64,000 nucleotides of DNA from Streptococcus cuniculi (GCF_001921845.1 NZ_MSJM01000005.1:62001-126000); one strand, 5' to 3'. Shown: positions 14,960-24,494, counted from the first letter of the stretch. Numbers and translations: made by a program. Notes: generated by a model from the sequence alone, not told the origin.

Positions 14960-16000
14960 ATGGCAGAAATTACAGCTAAACTTGTAAAAGAATTGCGTGA
15001 AAAATCTGGTGCTGGTGTCATGGACGCGAAGAAAGCCCTTGTTGAAGTAGATGGTGACATCGAAAAAGCGATTGAATTGCTTCGTGAAAAAGGAATGGCA
15101 AAAGCAGCTAAAAAAGCGGATCGTGTAGCAGCAGAAGGTTTGACTGGTGTTTACGTGGATGGAAACGTAGCAGCAGTTGTTGAGGTTAATGCTGAAACAG
15201 ACTTCGTTGCGAAAAACGCTCAATTCGTGGAATTGGTAAACGAAACAGCAAAAGTAATCGCAGAAGGCAAACCAGCGAACAACGAAGAAGCTCTTGCTCT
15301 TACAATGCCTTCAGGTGAAACTCTTGAAGCAGCTTATGTAAATGCAACAGCAACTATCGGAGAAAAAATCTCATTCCGTCGTTTCGCTTTGATTGAGAAA
15401 ACAGATGCACAAGCATTTGGTGCTTACCAACACAATGGTGGACGTATCGGTGTTATCTCTGTCATCGAAGGTGGCGACGAAACGCTTGCAAAACAAGTAT
15501 CTATGCACATCGCTGCGATGAAACCAACTGTTCTTTCATACAAAGAATTGGATGAGCAATTCGTGAAAGATGAATTGGCACAATTGAACCACAAGATTGA
15601 ACAAGACAATGAAAGCCGTGCAATGGTTGGTAAACCAGCTCTTCCATTCTTGAAATATGGATCAAAAGCACAATTGTCTGACGATGTGATTGCACAAGCA
15701 GAAGAAGATATCAAGGCAGAATTGGCAGCTGAAGGCAAACCAGAAAAAATCTGGGATAAAATCCTTCCAGGTAAAATGGACCGCTTCATGCTTGACAACA
15801 CAAAAGTTGACCAAGCCTACACACTTCTTGCACAAGTATACATCATGGACGACAGCAAGACAGTTGAAGCATACCTTGATTCAGTAAACGCTAGCGTTGT
15901 AGCATTTGCTCGTTTCGAAGTAGGTGAAGGAATTGAAAAAGCAGCAAACGACTTTGAATCAGAAGTTGCTGCGACAATGGCTGCGGCTCTTGGTAAATAA
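14960..16000 (+). CDS. tsf: Elongation factor Ts
   Basis: A 346-residue nucleotide exchange factor for EF-Tu. The N-terminal UBA-like domain [20 protein letters not shown] and the conserved [13 protein letters not shown] motif (about 75-87) are present. The length is that of the longer streptococcal form. The ATG at 14960 follows a TAGGAGA site. Codon bias is strong. A terminator follows the gene. Confidence 0.97.
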   Translation: MAEITAKLVKELREKSGAGVMDAKKALVEVDGDIEKAIELLREKGMAKAAKKADRVAAEGLTGVYVDGNVAAVVEVNAETDFVAKNAQFVELVNETAKVIAEGKPANNEEALALTMPSGETLEAAYVNATATIGEKISFRRFALIEKTDAQAFGAYQHNGGRIGVISVIEGGDETLAKQVSMHIAAMKPTVLSYKELDEQFVKDELAQLNHKIEQDNESRAMVGKPALPFLKYGSKAQLSDDVIAQAEEDIKAELAAEGKPEKIWDKILPGKMDRFMLDNTKVDQAYTLLAQVYIMDDSKTVEAYLDSVNASVVAFARFEVGEGIEKAANDFESEVAATMAAALGK

Positions 16001-16010
16001 GAATGCTAAT

Positions 16011-16040
16011 AAAGAGAGAAACAAGCGTTTCTCTCTTTTT
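16011..16040 (+). terminator. Terminator of tsf
   Basis: AAAGAGAGAAAC and GTTTCTCTCTTT form a perfect 12-bp stem with an AAGC loop and a T run. Confidence 0.88.
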
Positions 16041-16052
16041 GTGTTTTCATTT

Positions 16053-16760
16053 TTATGCCAAAACATAGGTATCCCAATACTCGTTTGTACGGTCTGTAAA
16101 GAGGGACTTGAGTGTCATGGCGCAGGAATCCACATCGTCTGCTTCAAAGGTAATCTGGTCATGCTTTTGAAAGAGATGGGGAATGTCTGATTAGCGAGGG
16201 AACGGAGGTGTTCTTGACTCTTTCCCCATAATCTCATTGTCTTCGATAAAGGCTAGACTTTGAATCTCATTGTGCGCGGTGTGATAGTAAACCGTTGAGG
16301 GAAGCTCGTTGAAAAAATCTTCCTTGCTTCCTGTAAACGGACTGATGGCCTCGTGCGTTTCTTTATAGTAATCCAGCAGGAGCTGGCAACAACGATTATA
16401 GATGCTACTAGCTTGCTCTGCGATTTGGAAGTCACATGGTTCGGGATTTCCAAGGTAGTCTTGAGCGCTAACGTCCATTTGGTAACATTTTCGCAGGCAT
16501 CGAAACCCTCCTGACTCTAAAAAGGTGATGCGGGTCTGGTCTGTCGAGTCAAGCATGACCTGTAAAGGCTGCTTGGTATGCTGGCGGATTACTTGAAAAA
16601 GTGAGGGTGCAAGGCTTGTATCATACTGCTTCAAATGACACTTTAGGTAAGTATGCTGGTGATGGTAGGGATTTTTGTGGAAATCAATTGTGCCGATACA
16701 CTGATTTTTATGGTAGATGACCACAGAGTTGGGTTGAAAGTGGACTTGGAGAGCCGTCAT
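16053..16760 (-). pseudogene. GNAT-type acetyltransferase, frame-disrupted
   Basis: The leftward frame from ATG 16760 reads 189 residues and stops at 16191. The same frame continues beyond the stop with clearly protein-like sequence, ending HDQITFEADDVDSCAMTL and then YWDTYVLA before TAA at 16053. Between about 16180 and 16225 the sensible reading is one base out of frame (KSQEHLRSLANQTF). Two compensating single-base shifts about 45 bases apart, both at runs of four G or C, explain this. An intact gene would have about 235 codons. The acetyl-CoA-type fold is a guess from the overall pattern. The start is two bases beyond the thioredoxin-like stop codon, so both form one operon. Confidence 0.65.
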
Positions 16761-16761
16761 A

Positions 16762-17106
16762 TTAGCGGGCCAAAAAGTGACGGATTTCGTCTTCTGTCAT
16801 GGAGCTGTCACAGCGGACGTGTACGCCCGTTGGACCTGCGTATAAGAGGGCAGGAACGGTGACTGCCTGGTATTGGGAACGCAGTGCTTGTAGTCTAGGG
16901 TCTGGATTGGTACTATCTATAAAATACACCGTTAATCCAGTTGCTTGTGCCACGCTGTGGAGTTTAGGTACAAAACGCTGGCAATAGGGACAGGTTTCGC
17001 GTCCTAAAAAGAGAATAGTCCCTTCTTGCACCAGTAAGCGTTCTGCTTCTTCTATTGAAATAGTTGTAAAATCTTGTACAAGTTCTTGAAATGAATGGGT
17101 AAACAT
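16762..17106 (-). CDS. Thioredoxin-like protein with CPYC motif (bacteriocin accessory, Bta/PedC-like)
   Basis: A 114-residue thioredoxin-fold protein with LFLGRETCPYCQRFVPKL (CPYC near residues 39-42) and the cis-Pro segment VTVPALLY. It has no signal peptide or membrane anchor. It resembles the PedC/BrcD and Bta proteins listed as bacteriocin transport accessory proteins, though in many streptococci such genes stand alone without a bacteriocin and act as cytoplasmic thiol-disulfide oxidoreductases. The ATG follows AGAAAGGAGA. It is the first gene of a pair with the broken acetyltransferase gene. Confidence 0.8.
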   Translation of the reverse strand: MFTHSFQELVQDFTTISIEEAERLLVQEGTILFLGRETCPYCQRFVPKLHSVAQATGLTVYFIDSTNPDPRLQALRSQYQAVTVPALLYAGPTGVHVRCDSSMTEDEIRHFLAR

Positions 17107-17127
17107 AGTATCTCCTTTCTAAATCTT

Positions 17128-17458
17128 ATGATATAAGAGCGTTAAAAAATCGACAGAAAATTAGGGAGACGGACGAAGAAATTGTATTTCTAGGACGGCT
17201 CGTCTATTTTCCGAGATTTTAGCTCGCATTCAAATAACATGATATAAGAGCGTTAAAAAATCGACAGAAAATTAGGGAGCCAGCCGAAGAAACCGCATTT
17301 CTAGGGCAGCTCATCTATTTTCCGAGATTTTAGCTCGCATTCGAATAACATGATATAAGAGCGTTAAAAAATCGATAGAAAATTAGGGAGCCAGCCGAAG
17401 AAACCGCATTTCTAGGGTGGCTCATCTATTTTCCGAGATTTTAGCTCGCATTCGAATC
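17128..17458. repeat. Three tandem 111-bp repeats
   Basis: Copies start at 17128, 17239 and 17350, with an exact 111-base period. Each starts ATGATATAAGAGCGTTAAAA and ends in TTTTAGCTCGCATTC. Copies 2 and 3 are closest to each other. Each copy can fold into a long imperfect hairpin (GAAAATTAGGGAG against CTCATCTATTTTC around GAAACCGCATTTC). A single copy in the opposite direction lies at 44254-44361. They fill the gap between the thioredoxin-like gene and ctsR. No reading frame is evident. Confidence 0.92.
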
Positions 17459-17553
17459 ATTATTACTTATTATAGGAAAAGCTGGTGAGAAAGGCAAGTG
17501 ATTTTATTGATTGAGGTCTGTTGCTTTTGCTTTTCAAAGTTAGGGATTTACGG

Positions 17554-17576
17554 TATAATAGTCAAAGATAGTCAGA
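17554..17576 (+). promoter_or_regulatory. ctsR promoter -10 box and CtsR operator
   Basis: TATAAT (17554-17559) is followed at once by AGTCAAA-GAT-AGTCAGA (17560-17576), which fits the CtsR heptad direct repeat RGTCAAANANRGTCAAA with one mismatch. A TTTTCA -35 candidate lies 17 bases upstream of the -10 box. CtsR would block its own transcription at the start site. Confidence 0.88.
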
Positions 17577-17592
17577 GAAAGAGGTGGATTCT

Positions 17593-18051
17593 ATGGCGAT
17601 GAAAAATACATCTGATTATATTGAAGAACATATCAAGGCGATTTTAGAGCAGGTGAGTGTGGCAGAGTTGCGTCGGAGTGAGTTGGCCAGCCGATTTGAG
17701 GTGGTGCCGAGTCAGATTAACTACGTGATTAAGACACGATTTACAGCTAGTCGCGGCTATATTGTAGAAAGTAAGCGCGGGGGCGGAGGCTATATTCGGA
17801 TTGGTCGGATTACCTTTTCGGATAAGCATGAATTGGTCCACGATTTGTTACACAATATGGGAACAGAATTGTCCAGCACAGTCTTTGCGGATATTTTGCA
17901 GCTCTTATTTGATGAGCAGTTGATGACAGAGAGAGAGGGCAATTTGTTTCTGGCAGCTGGTACCGATGAGGTCTTAGGACAAGACGCGAGTGTGATTCGG
18001 GCACGGATGATGCGACAGATTTTACGCCGATTGGATAGGAAAGAGGATTAG
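17593..18051 (+). CDS. ctsR: Transcriptional repressor CtsR
   Basis: A 152-residue class III stress repressor that controls clp genes. It shows the winged-helix motif ELASRFEVVPSQINYVIKTR and the glycine-rich wing SKRGGGGYIRI that reads the heptad operator. Heat changes that wing and releases DNA. I use the ATG at 17593, preceded by GAGGTGG at five bases; an in-frame GTG nine bases upstream overlaps the ribosome site. clpC starts two bases after the stop. No mcsA or mcsB lies between, as is usual in streptococci. Confidence 0.95.
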   Translation: MAMKNTSDYIEEHIKAILEQVSVAELRRSELASRFEVVPSQINYVIKTRFTASRGYIVESKRGGGGYIRIGRITFSDKHELVHDLLHNMGTELSSTVFADILQLLFDEQLMTEREGNLFLAAGTDEVLGQDASVIRARMMRQILRRLDRKED

Positions 18052-18052
18052 A

Positions 18053-20503
18053 ATGAAATTTTCAAAAGGATTACAACGTGCCTATGAGGATGCGCAGTTA
18101 ATCGGGCAACGTTATATGTGTGACTACTTAGAGACATGGCATCTTTTATTGGCTTTTGTAATCAACCCGGACACGATTGCAGGGGCTGCTTTGGCGGATT
18201 ACCCCGCAGATGTTGCGGATTATGAGCATGCGACCTATCTGGTGACCGAGCGTGTCTATCGGGAGGAATTAGAGGAATTTACGCTGTTGCAGAGTTCAAA
18301 GCGCCTCGATGAGGTGACTCGTTTTGCTCAAAAAATTGCAGAAGTCGTCAAGGCAAAGCAAGTTGGGACAGAGCATCTCTTCATGGCCATGCTCCTTGAC
18401 AAGCGTTCGATTGCTTCTCAAATCTTGGATAAGGCTGGCTTTCATTTTGAGGATTCAGATACCAAGATTCGTTTCATCGATTTGCGTAAGAATTTAGAAG
18501 CAAAGGCTGGCTTTACGAAAGAAGATTTGAAGTCGATTCGTAGTATCATGAAAGGTGGCAAGACGAATCGTCCTACCATGGCCAATATGATGGGCATGCC
18601 TCCAGCACCACAGACAGGTGGTTTGGAAGATTACACACGGGATTTGACTGCCCTAGCGCGTGCGGGACAGATTGAACCAGTCATTGGTCGTGAGGCTGAA
18701 ATTTCCCGGATGATTCAGGTTCTTTCTCGTAAGACCAAGAATAATCCTGTTTTGGTCGGAGATGCAGGGGTTGGTAAAACAGCGCTTGCTCTAGGCTTGG
18801 CTCAACGAGTGGCGGATGGTGAAGTCCCAGCTAGTCTAGCTAAGATGCGGGTCTTGGAACTGGATTTGATGAATGTCATCGCAGGAACGCGTTTCCGTGG
18901 GGATTTTGAAGAACGGATGAACAATATCATCAACGACATTGAAGAAGATGGACAGGTCATTCTCTTCATCGATGAATTGCATACGATTATGGGTTCTGGT
19001 AGCGGGATTGACTCAACCCTAGATGCGGCCAATATCCTGAAACCTGCTCTTGCCCGTGGAACTCTTCGCACGGTTGGGGCAACGACACAGGACGAGTATC
19101 AAAAGCATATTGAAAAAGATGCAGCCCTTTCTCGTCGTTTTGCCAAGGTGACAGTTGAAGAGCCTAGTGTGGCAGATAGTATCGCCATTTTGCAGGGCTT
19201 GAAGAAGGCTTACGAACGCCATCATAAGATTCAGATTACAGATGAAGCGGTTAGCACAGCGGTAACGGTTGCCAAGCGCTATTTGACCAGTAAAAATTTG
19301 CCAGATTCGGCTATTGATTTGCTCGATGAGGCGAGTGCGACGGTGCAAAATCAGCAAAAATCAAGCGGTCGGCAGTCTGAATTATCCGCAGCAGATCAGG
19401 CGCTCATGGCTGGAAAACACAAGACAGTCAGCCAATTATTGATCAAGGAATTGGAAGCAGAAAACCAAGAAATCCTAGGTGATGCCCAAGTGACTGAAGC
19501 AGATGTCTTACTCACGCTCAGCCGTTTATCAGGTATTCCAGTTGCCAAGTTGAGTAAGACGGATGTCAAGAAATATTTGAACTTAGAAACGGAACTGCAC
19601 AAGCGCGTGATTGGACAGGATGCAGCCATTTCTGCAGTCAGCCGTGCTATTCGCCGCAATCAATCAGGGATTCGTACAGGAAAACGTCCGATTGGTTCCT
19701 TTATGTTCTTAGGACCGACAGGGGTCGGAAAGACAGAGCTAGCAAAGGCCTTGGCAGAAGTCCTGTTTGATGATGAGTCAGCCCTCATTCGCTTTGACAT
19801 GAGTGAGTATATGGAAAAATTCGCAGCCAGCCGTTTGAACGGTGCCCCTCCGGGCTATGTCGGCTACGAAGAAGGTGGCGAGTTGACCGAAAAAGTACGG
19901 AACAAGCCTTATGCGGTCTTGCTCTTTGATGAGGTCGAAAAAGCCCATCCAGACACCTTCAATATCCTCTTGCAGGTCTTGGATGATGGGGTTCTGACCG
20001 ATAGCAAGGGGCGGAAGGTTGATTTTTCAAATACCCTCATTATCATGACCTCAAACCTTGGAGCGACAGCCTTGCGGGATGATAAGACGGTTGGTTTTGG
20101 TGCGCTTGATCTGTCGCAGAGTCAGGAACATGTGGAAAAACGGATTTTTGAAGAATTGAAAAAGGCCTACCGACCAGAGTTTATCAATCGGATTGACGAG
20201 AAAATTGTCTTCCATAGTCTGACTGCTCAAGACATGCAAGAAGTGGTGAAAGTGATGATTCGTCCGCTTCAAGCCGTCATGGTTGAAAAAGGCATCCAGT
20301 TCAAGATTCAACCATCAGCGCTGAAATTGTTGGCGCAAGAAGGCTATGATAGAGAAATGGGAGCGCGTCCGCTCCGTCGTGTGATTCAAACGAAAGTGGA
20401 AGATCCACTAGCTGAAATGTTACTGCGTGGAGAATTACAGGCAGGGGATACGCTGAAAATCGGTGTTAAAGCTGGAAAATTGCATTTTGAGACAAATCGC
20501 TAA
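18053..20503 (+). CDS. clpC: ATP-dependent Clp protease ATP-binding subunit ClpC
   Basis: An 816-residue Hsp100 unfoldase. The N domain (about 1-145) is followed by AAA module 1 with GDAGVGKTA (about 237) and ILFIDELHT, a short middle segment, and AAA module 2 with GPTGVGKTE (about 553) and LLFDEVEKAHPD. The C-terminal D2 small domain carries REMGARPLRRVIQ. It feeds proteins to ClpP and takes part in heat tolerance and competence control. It is co-transcribed with ctsR from the CtsR-controlled promoter and ends at a strong bidirectional terminator. Confidence 0.95.
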   Translation: MKFSKGLQRAYEDAQLIGQRYMCDYLETWHLLLAFVINPDTIAGAALADYPADVADYEHATYLVTERVYREELEEFTLLQSSKRLDEVTRFAQKIAEVVKAKQVGTEHLFMAMLLDKRSIASQILDKAGFHFEDSDTKIRFIDLRKNLEAKAGFTKEDLKSIRSIMKGGKTNRPTMANMMGMPPAPQTGGLEDYTRDLTALARAGQIEPVIGREAEISRMIQVLSRKTKNNPVLVGDAGVGKTALALGLAQRVADGEVPASLAKMRVLELDLMNVIAGTRFRGDFEERMNNIINDIEEDGQVILFIDELHTIMGSGSGIDSTLDAANILKPALARGTLRTVGATTQDEYQKHIEKDAALSRRFAKVTVEEPSVADSIAILQGLKKAYERHHKIQITDEAVSTAVTVAKRYLTSKNLPDSAIDLLDEASATVQNQQKSSGRQSELSAADQALMAGKHKTVSQLLIKELEAENQEILGDAQVTEADVLLTLSRLSGIPVAKLSKTDVKKYLNLETELHKRVIGQDAAISAVSRAIRRNQSGIRTGKRPIGSFMFLGPTGVGKTELAKALAEVLFDDESALIRFDMSEYMEKFAASRLNGAPPGYVGYEEGGELTEKVRNKPYAVLLFDEVEKAHPDTFNILLQVLDDGVLTDSKGRKVDFSNTLIIMTSNLGATALRDDKTVGFGALDLSQSQEHVEKRIFEELKKAYRPEFINRIDEKIVFHSLTAQDMQEVVKVMIRPLQAVMVEKGIQFKIQPSALKLLAQEGYDREMGARPLRRVIQTKVEDPLAEMLLRGELQAGDTLKIGVKAGKLHFETNR

Positions 20504-20506
20504 TGA

Positions 20507-20548
20507 AAACAATAAGAGATTGGGAAAATACCCAATCTCTTATTGTTT
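20507..20548. terminator. Bidirectional terminator between clpC and dusB
   Basis: AAACAATAAGAGATTGGG (20507-20524) and its perfect complement (20531-20548) form an 18-bp stem with a six-base loop. It serves both convergent genes, and the dusB stop codon (20540-20542) lies inside the stem. Confidence 0.9.
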
Positions 20549-21532
20549 ATAGGCTTCGCGTGCTTGGTTAAATAATGCTTCGACTTCTTCGACAGATTCG
20601 GCGCGGGCAACTGCTCCGCGGATTTTAGCCGCACCAGCTGTTCCACGTAGGTAGTGAGGAGCAAGGCCACGGAATTCACGCACGGCGATGGTTTCCCCCT
20701 TGAGGTTGACCAAGCGAGTGAGGTGTTCAAAGGCGATGTTGAGCTTATCGTCAAAACTCAAATCAGGCAAGATTTCCCCTGTTTCCAGATAGTGATTGAT
20801 TTGCTCGAAGATATAGGGATTTCCCATGGCGGTGCGCCCAATCATGACGGCATCTGCGCCGACTTCTTCCATCCGTTGTTTGGCATCTTGGACAGTGCGA
20901 ATATCGCCATTTGCGATGAATGGAATCTTGGTCAGGGCTTTAGCTACCTTGCTAAGGGTGTCCAAATCGACAGTTCCAGTATACATCTGTTCACGAGTAC
21001 GACCGTGCATGGCAAGAGCCGCTACACCAGCACTTTCTGCGGCAAGGGCATTTTCAACAGCTAGACTTGGGTCTGCCCACCCTGTCCGCATTTTGACAGT
21101 CAGAGGAATGTCAAGAACAGAGCTTACCTGCTGGATGATGTGGTAGATTTTGTCTGGATCTTTGAGCCACTTGGCACCAGCTTCATTTTTGATGACCTTG
21201 TTGACAGGGCACCCCATGTTGATGTCGACCATGTTGGCCTTGGTATTTTTCTGGATAAATTCTGCGGCGCGTGATAGTCCGTCCGCATCGCCACCAAAGA
21301 GTTGAATCGACATTGGGGCTTCGTTTTCCTCAATGTGCAACATGTGCAAGGTTTTTTCGTTGTTATAGAGCAGTCCTTTTTCTGAAATCATCTCCATCAC
21401 CACGAGTCCTGCGCCCATTTCCTTAGCGATGGTACGAAAGGCAGAGTTGGTGACGCCAGCCATAGGGGCTAGGACTGTTCGGTTGGGGATTTCGACATTT
21501 CCAATCATAAATGGGGTATTGAGATTAGCCAT
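20540..21532 (-). CDS. dusB: tRNA-dihydrouridine synthase B
   Basis: A 330-residue FMN enzyme that reduces uridines in tRNA D loops. Family signatures are [13 protein letters not shown] at the N terminus, [19 protein letters not shown] (about 95-115, with the catalytic cysteine), [11 protein letters not shown] and [13 protein letters not shown] use the ATG at 21532; its first bases overlap the hslO stop codon by eight bases, so the two genes are translationally coupled. A longer in-frame start would lie further inside hslO. Confidence 0.93.
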   Translation of the reverse strand: MANLNTPFMIGNVEIPNRTVLAPMAGVTNSAFRTIAKEMGAGLVVMEMISEKGLLYNNEKTLHMLHIEENEAPMSIQLFGGDADGLSRAAEFIQKNTKANMVDINMGCPVNKVIKNEAGAKWLKDPDKIYHIIQQVSSVLDIPLTVKMRTGWADPSLAVENALAAESAGVAALAMHGRTREQMYTGTVDLDTLSKVAKALTKIPFIANGDIRTVQDAKQRMEEVGADAVMIGRTAMGNPYIFEQINHYLETGEILPDLSFDDKLNIAFEHLTRLVNLKGETIAVREFRGLAPHYLRGTAGAAKIRGAVARAESVEEVEALFNQAREAYKQ

Positions 21533-22391
21533 TGATGAGTTCCTCCAAGTCGTTTTCGTCAAATTGGTAGTGGGTTTGGCAGAATTGACAGGTAATTGCC
21601 GCTCCCTGATCTTCTTCTTTCATTTCCTCTAGGTCTGTTTTTGGCAGACTCGCAAGAGCAGTTAAGAAGCGTTCTTTTGAGCAATCACAGGTGAAGCTGA
21701 CAGTATCTTCAGACAAGCGCTTGAAAGGCTGGTCACCATAAATGGCCTCAAGGACGGCCTCGATATGGTTATCCGACTCAAGCAGGCTAGAAATGGCAGG
21801 CATGGTTTGAATTCGTTTTTCAAACTGTGCAATTTCCGCCTCTGTCGCACCAGGTAAGACCTGCACGAGAAAACCGCCTGCAACCTTGACCTTGTCTTCT
21901 TCATCAAGCAAGACATTGAGACCAACTGCTGATGGTGTTTGCTGGCTTTCTGTCAAGAAGTAGGCAAAATCTTCACCAATTTCCCCTGAAATCAAGGGTG
22001 TCATGGAGTTGTAGGGATGTCCCATACCATAATCCGTAATCACTAAAAACTGCCCCTGACCGACCAGAGGGCCTACGATAACTTCACCCGTTGCCGTTTT
22101 TTTCAAGTCAATGTCTGGATTTTGAATATAGCCCTTAACGTGACCGTGGGTGTCTGCCACGCTAATAATGGCACCAAGAGAGCTGTTGCCGAGGATCTTA
22201 AGGGTGATTTTGGTGTTGCCCTTTTCATTTGCGGCAAGCATCTGGTTGGCAATTAAGGTGCGACCTAGGGCAACCGTTGACGAAGCCATGGTATCGTGCT
22301 TTTCTTGAGCTGTCTTGACTGTTTGCGTACTATCTAATACAAAGGCACGAAAGTGCCCATTTTCGGAAATTGTTTTAATCATTTTGTCCAT
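21525..22391 (-). CDS. hslO: Redox-regulated chaperone Hsp33
   Basis: A 288-residue chaperone activated by oxidation. The C-terminal zinc switch is intact: Cys235 and Cys237 (CDC) and Cys268 and Cys271 (CQFC). Oxidation releases zinc and unfolds the linker, exposing a binding surface for damaged proteins. The hslO-dusB pair is typical of streptococci. The ATG lies seven bases after an extended -10 box and there is no ribosome site, so the mRNA is probably leaderless. Confidence 0.95.
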   Translation of the reverse strand: MDKMIKTISENGHFRAFVLDSTQTVKTAQEKHDTMASSTVALGRTLIANQMLAANEKGNTKITLKILGNSSLGAIISVADTHGHVKGYIQNPDIDLKKTATGEVIVGPLVGQGQFLVITDYGMGHPYNSMTPLISGEIGEDFAYFLTESQQTPSAVGLNVLLDEEDKVKVAGGFLVQVLPGATEAEIAQFEKRIQTMPAISSLLESDNHIEAVLEAIYGDQPFKRLSEDTVSFTCDCSKERFLTALASLPKTDLEEMKEEDQGAAITCQFCQTHYQFDENDLEELING

Positions 22392-22398
22392 AAGAATT

Positions 22399-22404
22399 AT
22401 TATA
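22399..22404 (-). promoter_or_regulatory. Extended -10 box immediately before hslO (predicted leaderless start)
   Basis: On the minus strand TGC-TATAAT is followed by AATTCTT and then the ATG. A CTGGCA -35 candidate lies 17 bases upstream. Confidence 0.65.
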
Positions 22405-22479
22405 GCACAACAGCGTCAAAATGCCAGCAGGTTGGGTTTGGAAGCTCATCTAAAAACGGTTTGGGGTATCAAAAAACAG

Positions 22480-22770
22480 GGAGTGGGACTCAATCGTGAT
22501 TTCGTAGAAATCGATTTTGTAGACCTCGCTTTCTAATTTTTAGGCTCGGGTATCAACAGTCACTCCCCTGACTGTCAATACCCCGCAAGTTGACTAGCTT
22601 TCACAATCAAGAATTGTGGAAGGTTGGAAATAAGGCTAGCGAACAATTCTTCGCTAGCCTCTTCTAATAGAATGTTGATTTATCAACGTTTTACAAACCA
22701 GACAACTACTGCGCCAAACTGTTAAAACTATGAAACGTAACGAGGCAAGTGACTTTTGCCCAGCCTCTGT
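22480..22770. repeat. Dispersed intergenic repeat between hslO and the kinase gene
   Basis: About 290 bases without a gene. From left to right: the GGGAGTGGGACTCAATCGTG block, the TCAACAGTCACTCCCCTGA hairpin block (22550-22585), an ATTGTGGAAGG block, the hairpin GGCTAGCGAA/TTCGCTAGCC (about 22633-22658), a TGTTGATTTATCAAC stem (about 22673-22688) and a GAAACGTAACGAGG block. The same blocks recur at 28744-29240 and, inverted, at 63832-64000. It would form the 3' UTR of the kinase gene. Confidence 0.85.
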
Positions 22771-22781
22771 AAAATAAAGGC

Positions 22782-23732
22782 TTATTGAATTGGTTTGATG
22801 ATGACTTGATCAAGGAGTTGTGAGACAACCTCGTTTTTGGCAATCCCCACACCTTGCTCCATAGCGTTAGCTGTGCCGCTAGCTATAGCGTAGCGAATCA
22901 CCATTTCATCGCTCATTCCATGTTCAAAAGCATAGATTGCTCCTGCAACAGTAGAATCGCCTGAACCAGTCGGATTGACGAGCTCGATACTAGGCGCAGT
23001 GACGTCGTATAATTTGCCGTTGAATTGGGCGATTGCTCCTTGTTCGCCGCAGGACACCAAGGTGTATGGAACAGGAATAGGATTGGTTATTAAGTAGTCG
23101 AGCACTTGTTGTTTATCACGTACGACTTGACCGATCAGCTCGGAAAATTCATCTATATTTGGTTTGATGAAATCAGGTTTGTAGAATGAGTCATTTACGA
23201 TGAGGTGGAGCGACTCTTTGGAGAAATCTGCAAAGATTTTCGTGGTTGTCGGAAGTTTTTGTCTTAAAAGAGCAATTAAATCGTTATAGAAGTAAGGGTC
23301 ATCTGAATGAACAGAGCCATTGAGTGAGATAACTCGTGGTTTTTCTTTTGTTGCGAGTTTTATAATGGTATCAAATATTTCCATTCTGAGCTCAGGGCTT
23401 GATACTTTTGGTCCTGCCTCTACAATTTCGGTATGAACACCATCGTTATGCATGATGGTAATCGAATGCCGTGTCTCATCGTCTATAGATAAAAAGACGG
23501 GGTGAAAGGTTTCTGTTTTGAGTAGCTCTTTAAAGAAGACACCTGTCTTGCCGCCTACGAGTGCTAGTGAGGTCGCTTGGATTCCTAAATAGGAGAGCGC
23601 GCGTGAACAGTTAATGCCTTTTCCGGCAGCCATAATAGTTGAATGTTGAAAACGATTATGAGCGGCAAGAGAAAAGTTTTTTTCAAAATAAAGTAGATCA
23701 ACAGATGGATTTAATGTAACAATTAGTACCAT
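22782..23732 (-). CDS. 1-phosphofructokinase/tagatose-6-phosphate kinase-type PfkB kinase
   Basis: A 316-residue PfkB-family sugar-phosphate kinase. It shows LIVTLNPSVDLLY at the start, the substrate motif AAGKGINCSRALSYLG (about 36-51) and the ATP/anion-hole motif NPTGSGDSTVAGAIYAF (about 247-263) with catalytic Asp in GSGD. Members phosphorylate fructose 1-phosphate or tagatose 6-phosphate to bisphosphates. Together with the neighbouring PTS and aldolases it should make a bisphosphate or act on the product of import. The exact sugar cannot be told. It lies 24 bases downstream of the deoR gene. Confidence 0.88.
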   Translation of the reverse strand: MVLIVTLNPSVDLLYFEKNFSLAAHNRFQHSTIMAAGKGINCSRALSYLGIQATSLALVGGKTGVFFKELLKTETFHPVFLSIDDETRHSITIMHNDGVHTEIVEAGPKVSSPELRMEIFDTIIKLATKEKPRVISLNGSVHSDDPYFYNDLIALLRQKLPTTTKIFADFSKESLHLIVNDSFYKPDFIKPNIDEFSELIGQVVRDKQQVLDYLITNPIPVPYTLVSCGEQGAIAQFNGKLYDVTAPSIELVNPTGSGDSTVAGAIYAFEHGMSDEMVIRYAIASGTANAMEQGVGIAKNEVVSQLLDQVIIKPIQ

Positions 23733-23756
23733 ATATGATTCCTTTCTCGATAAAGA

Positions 23757-24494
23757 CTAGTTGATAATTTCGGTATACACTCCGTAGTAGTCTTTGATCT
23801 CGTCTGAAATATCTTTATCGGTGATAATCGCTGTCAGACGGTCTAATTTTCCAAAGATATATGAATCACTATTCCCAAATTTTGAATGATCTGCTAATAG
23901 GTAGGTCTCCTTGGACTGATTGAGAACCACCGATTGCAAGCGTCCTGCAGTTGGGGAGAAAGTGGTCATGTTTTCATCAGTAATTCCATTTGTTGCAAGG
24001 AAAGCGTAGTCGATTGAGAAATCAGTAATCAGTCGCTCGGCATGCTGTCCATGGAATTCTCCTGTTTTTGCATAAAATTCTCCACCAGTTAGTAGAACGT
24101 TTTCAAAGTGGTTTTCAATTAACCAATTAAATGTAATCAAACTATTAGTGATGATGTGCTTGTGATCATTACGGAGATGTTTTGCCAGAGCAAGAACAGT
24201 TGTTCCAGCTCCTAAGTAGAGAACGCTTTTAGGGCGTATCATATTGGCCGCAAGGACGGCGATATACTCTTTTTCTTTTGTAAAGAGCGTCATCTTTTCA
24301 TAAGTTGGTTTGATGCGAATGGCTTTTCGTACACCACCATGTTCTTTGATAATCTTTTGTTCTTTTACGAGCTCATTGATATCACGACGGATGGTCATGA
24401 CGGAAACCCCTAATGATTGAGCGAGTGTTGTGTAAGAAATAATCTCAAATTTATCTGCTAGTGCGAGGATTTCCTTCTGCCGATTGGCTTTCAT
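23757..24494 (-). CDS. DeoR/GlpR-family transcriptional regulator
   Basis: A 245-residue repressor of sugar operons. The N-terminal helix-turn-helix YTTLAQSLGVSVMTIRRDI is typical of DeoR, and the C-terminal ISOCOT-like sensor (VLYLGAGTTVLALAKHL) would bind a phosphorylated sugar. It is divergent from the PTS operon and heads a short operon with the PfkB kinase. Three AACAAA-type repeats in the divergent promoter are the probable binding sites. The ATG follows AAAGGAAT. Confidence 0.92.
   Translation of the reverse strand: MKANRQKEILALADKFEIISYTTLAQSLGVSVMTIRRDINELVKEQKIIKEHGGVRKAIRIKPTYEKMTLFTKEKEYIAVLAANMIRPKSVLYLGAGTTVLALAKHLRNDHKHIITNSLITFNWLIENHFENVLLTGGEFYAKTGEFHGQHAERLITDFSIDYAFLATNGITDENMTTFSPTAGRLQSVVLNQSKETYLLADHSKFGNSDSYIFGKLDRLTAIITDKDISDEIKDYYGVYTEIIN

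Noticed and set aside
17128-17458. CRISPR array
   Set aside because: Units are 111 bases of continuous similarity without variable spacers, and no cas genes are present.
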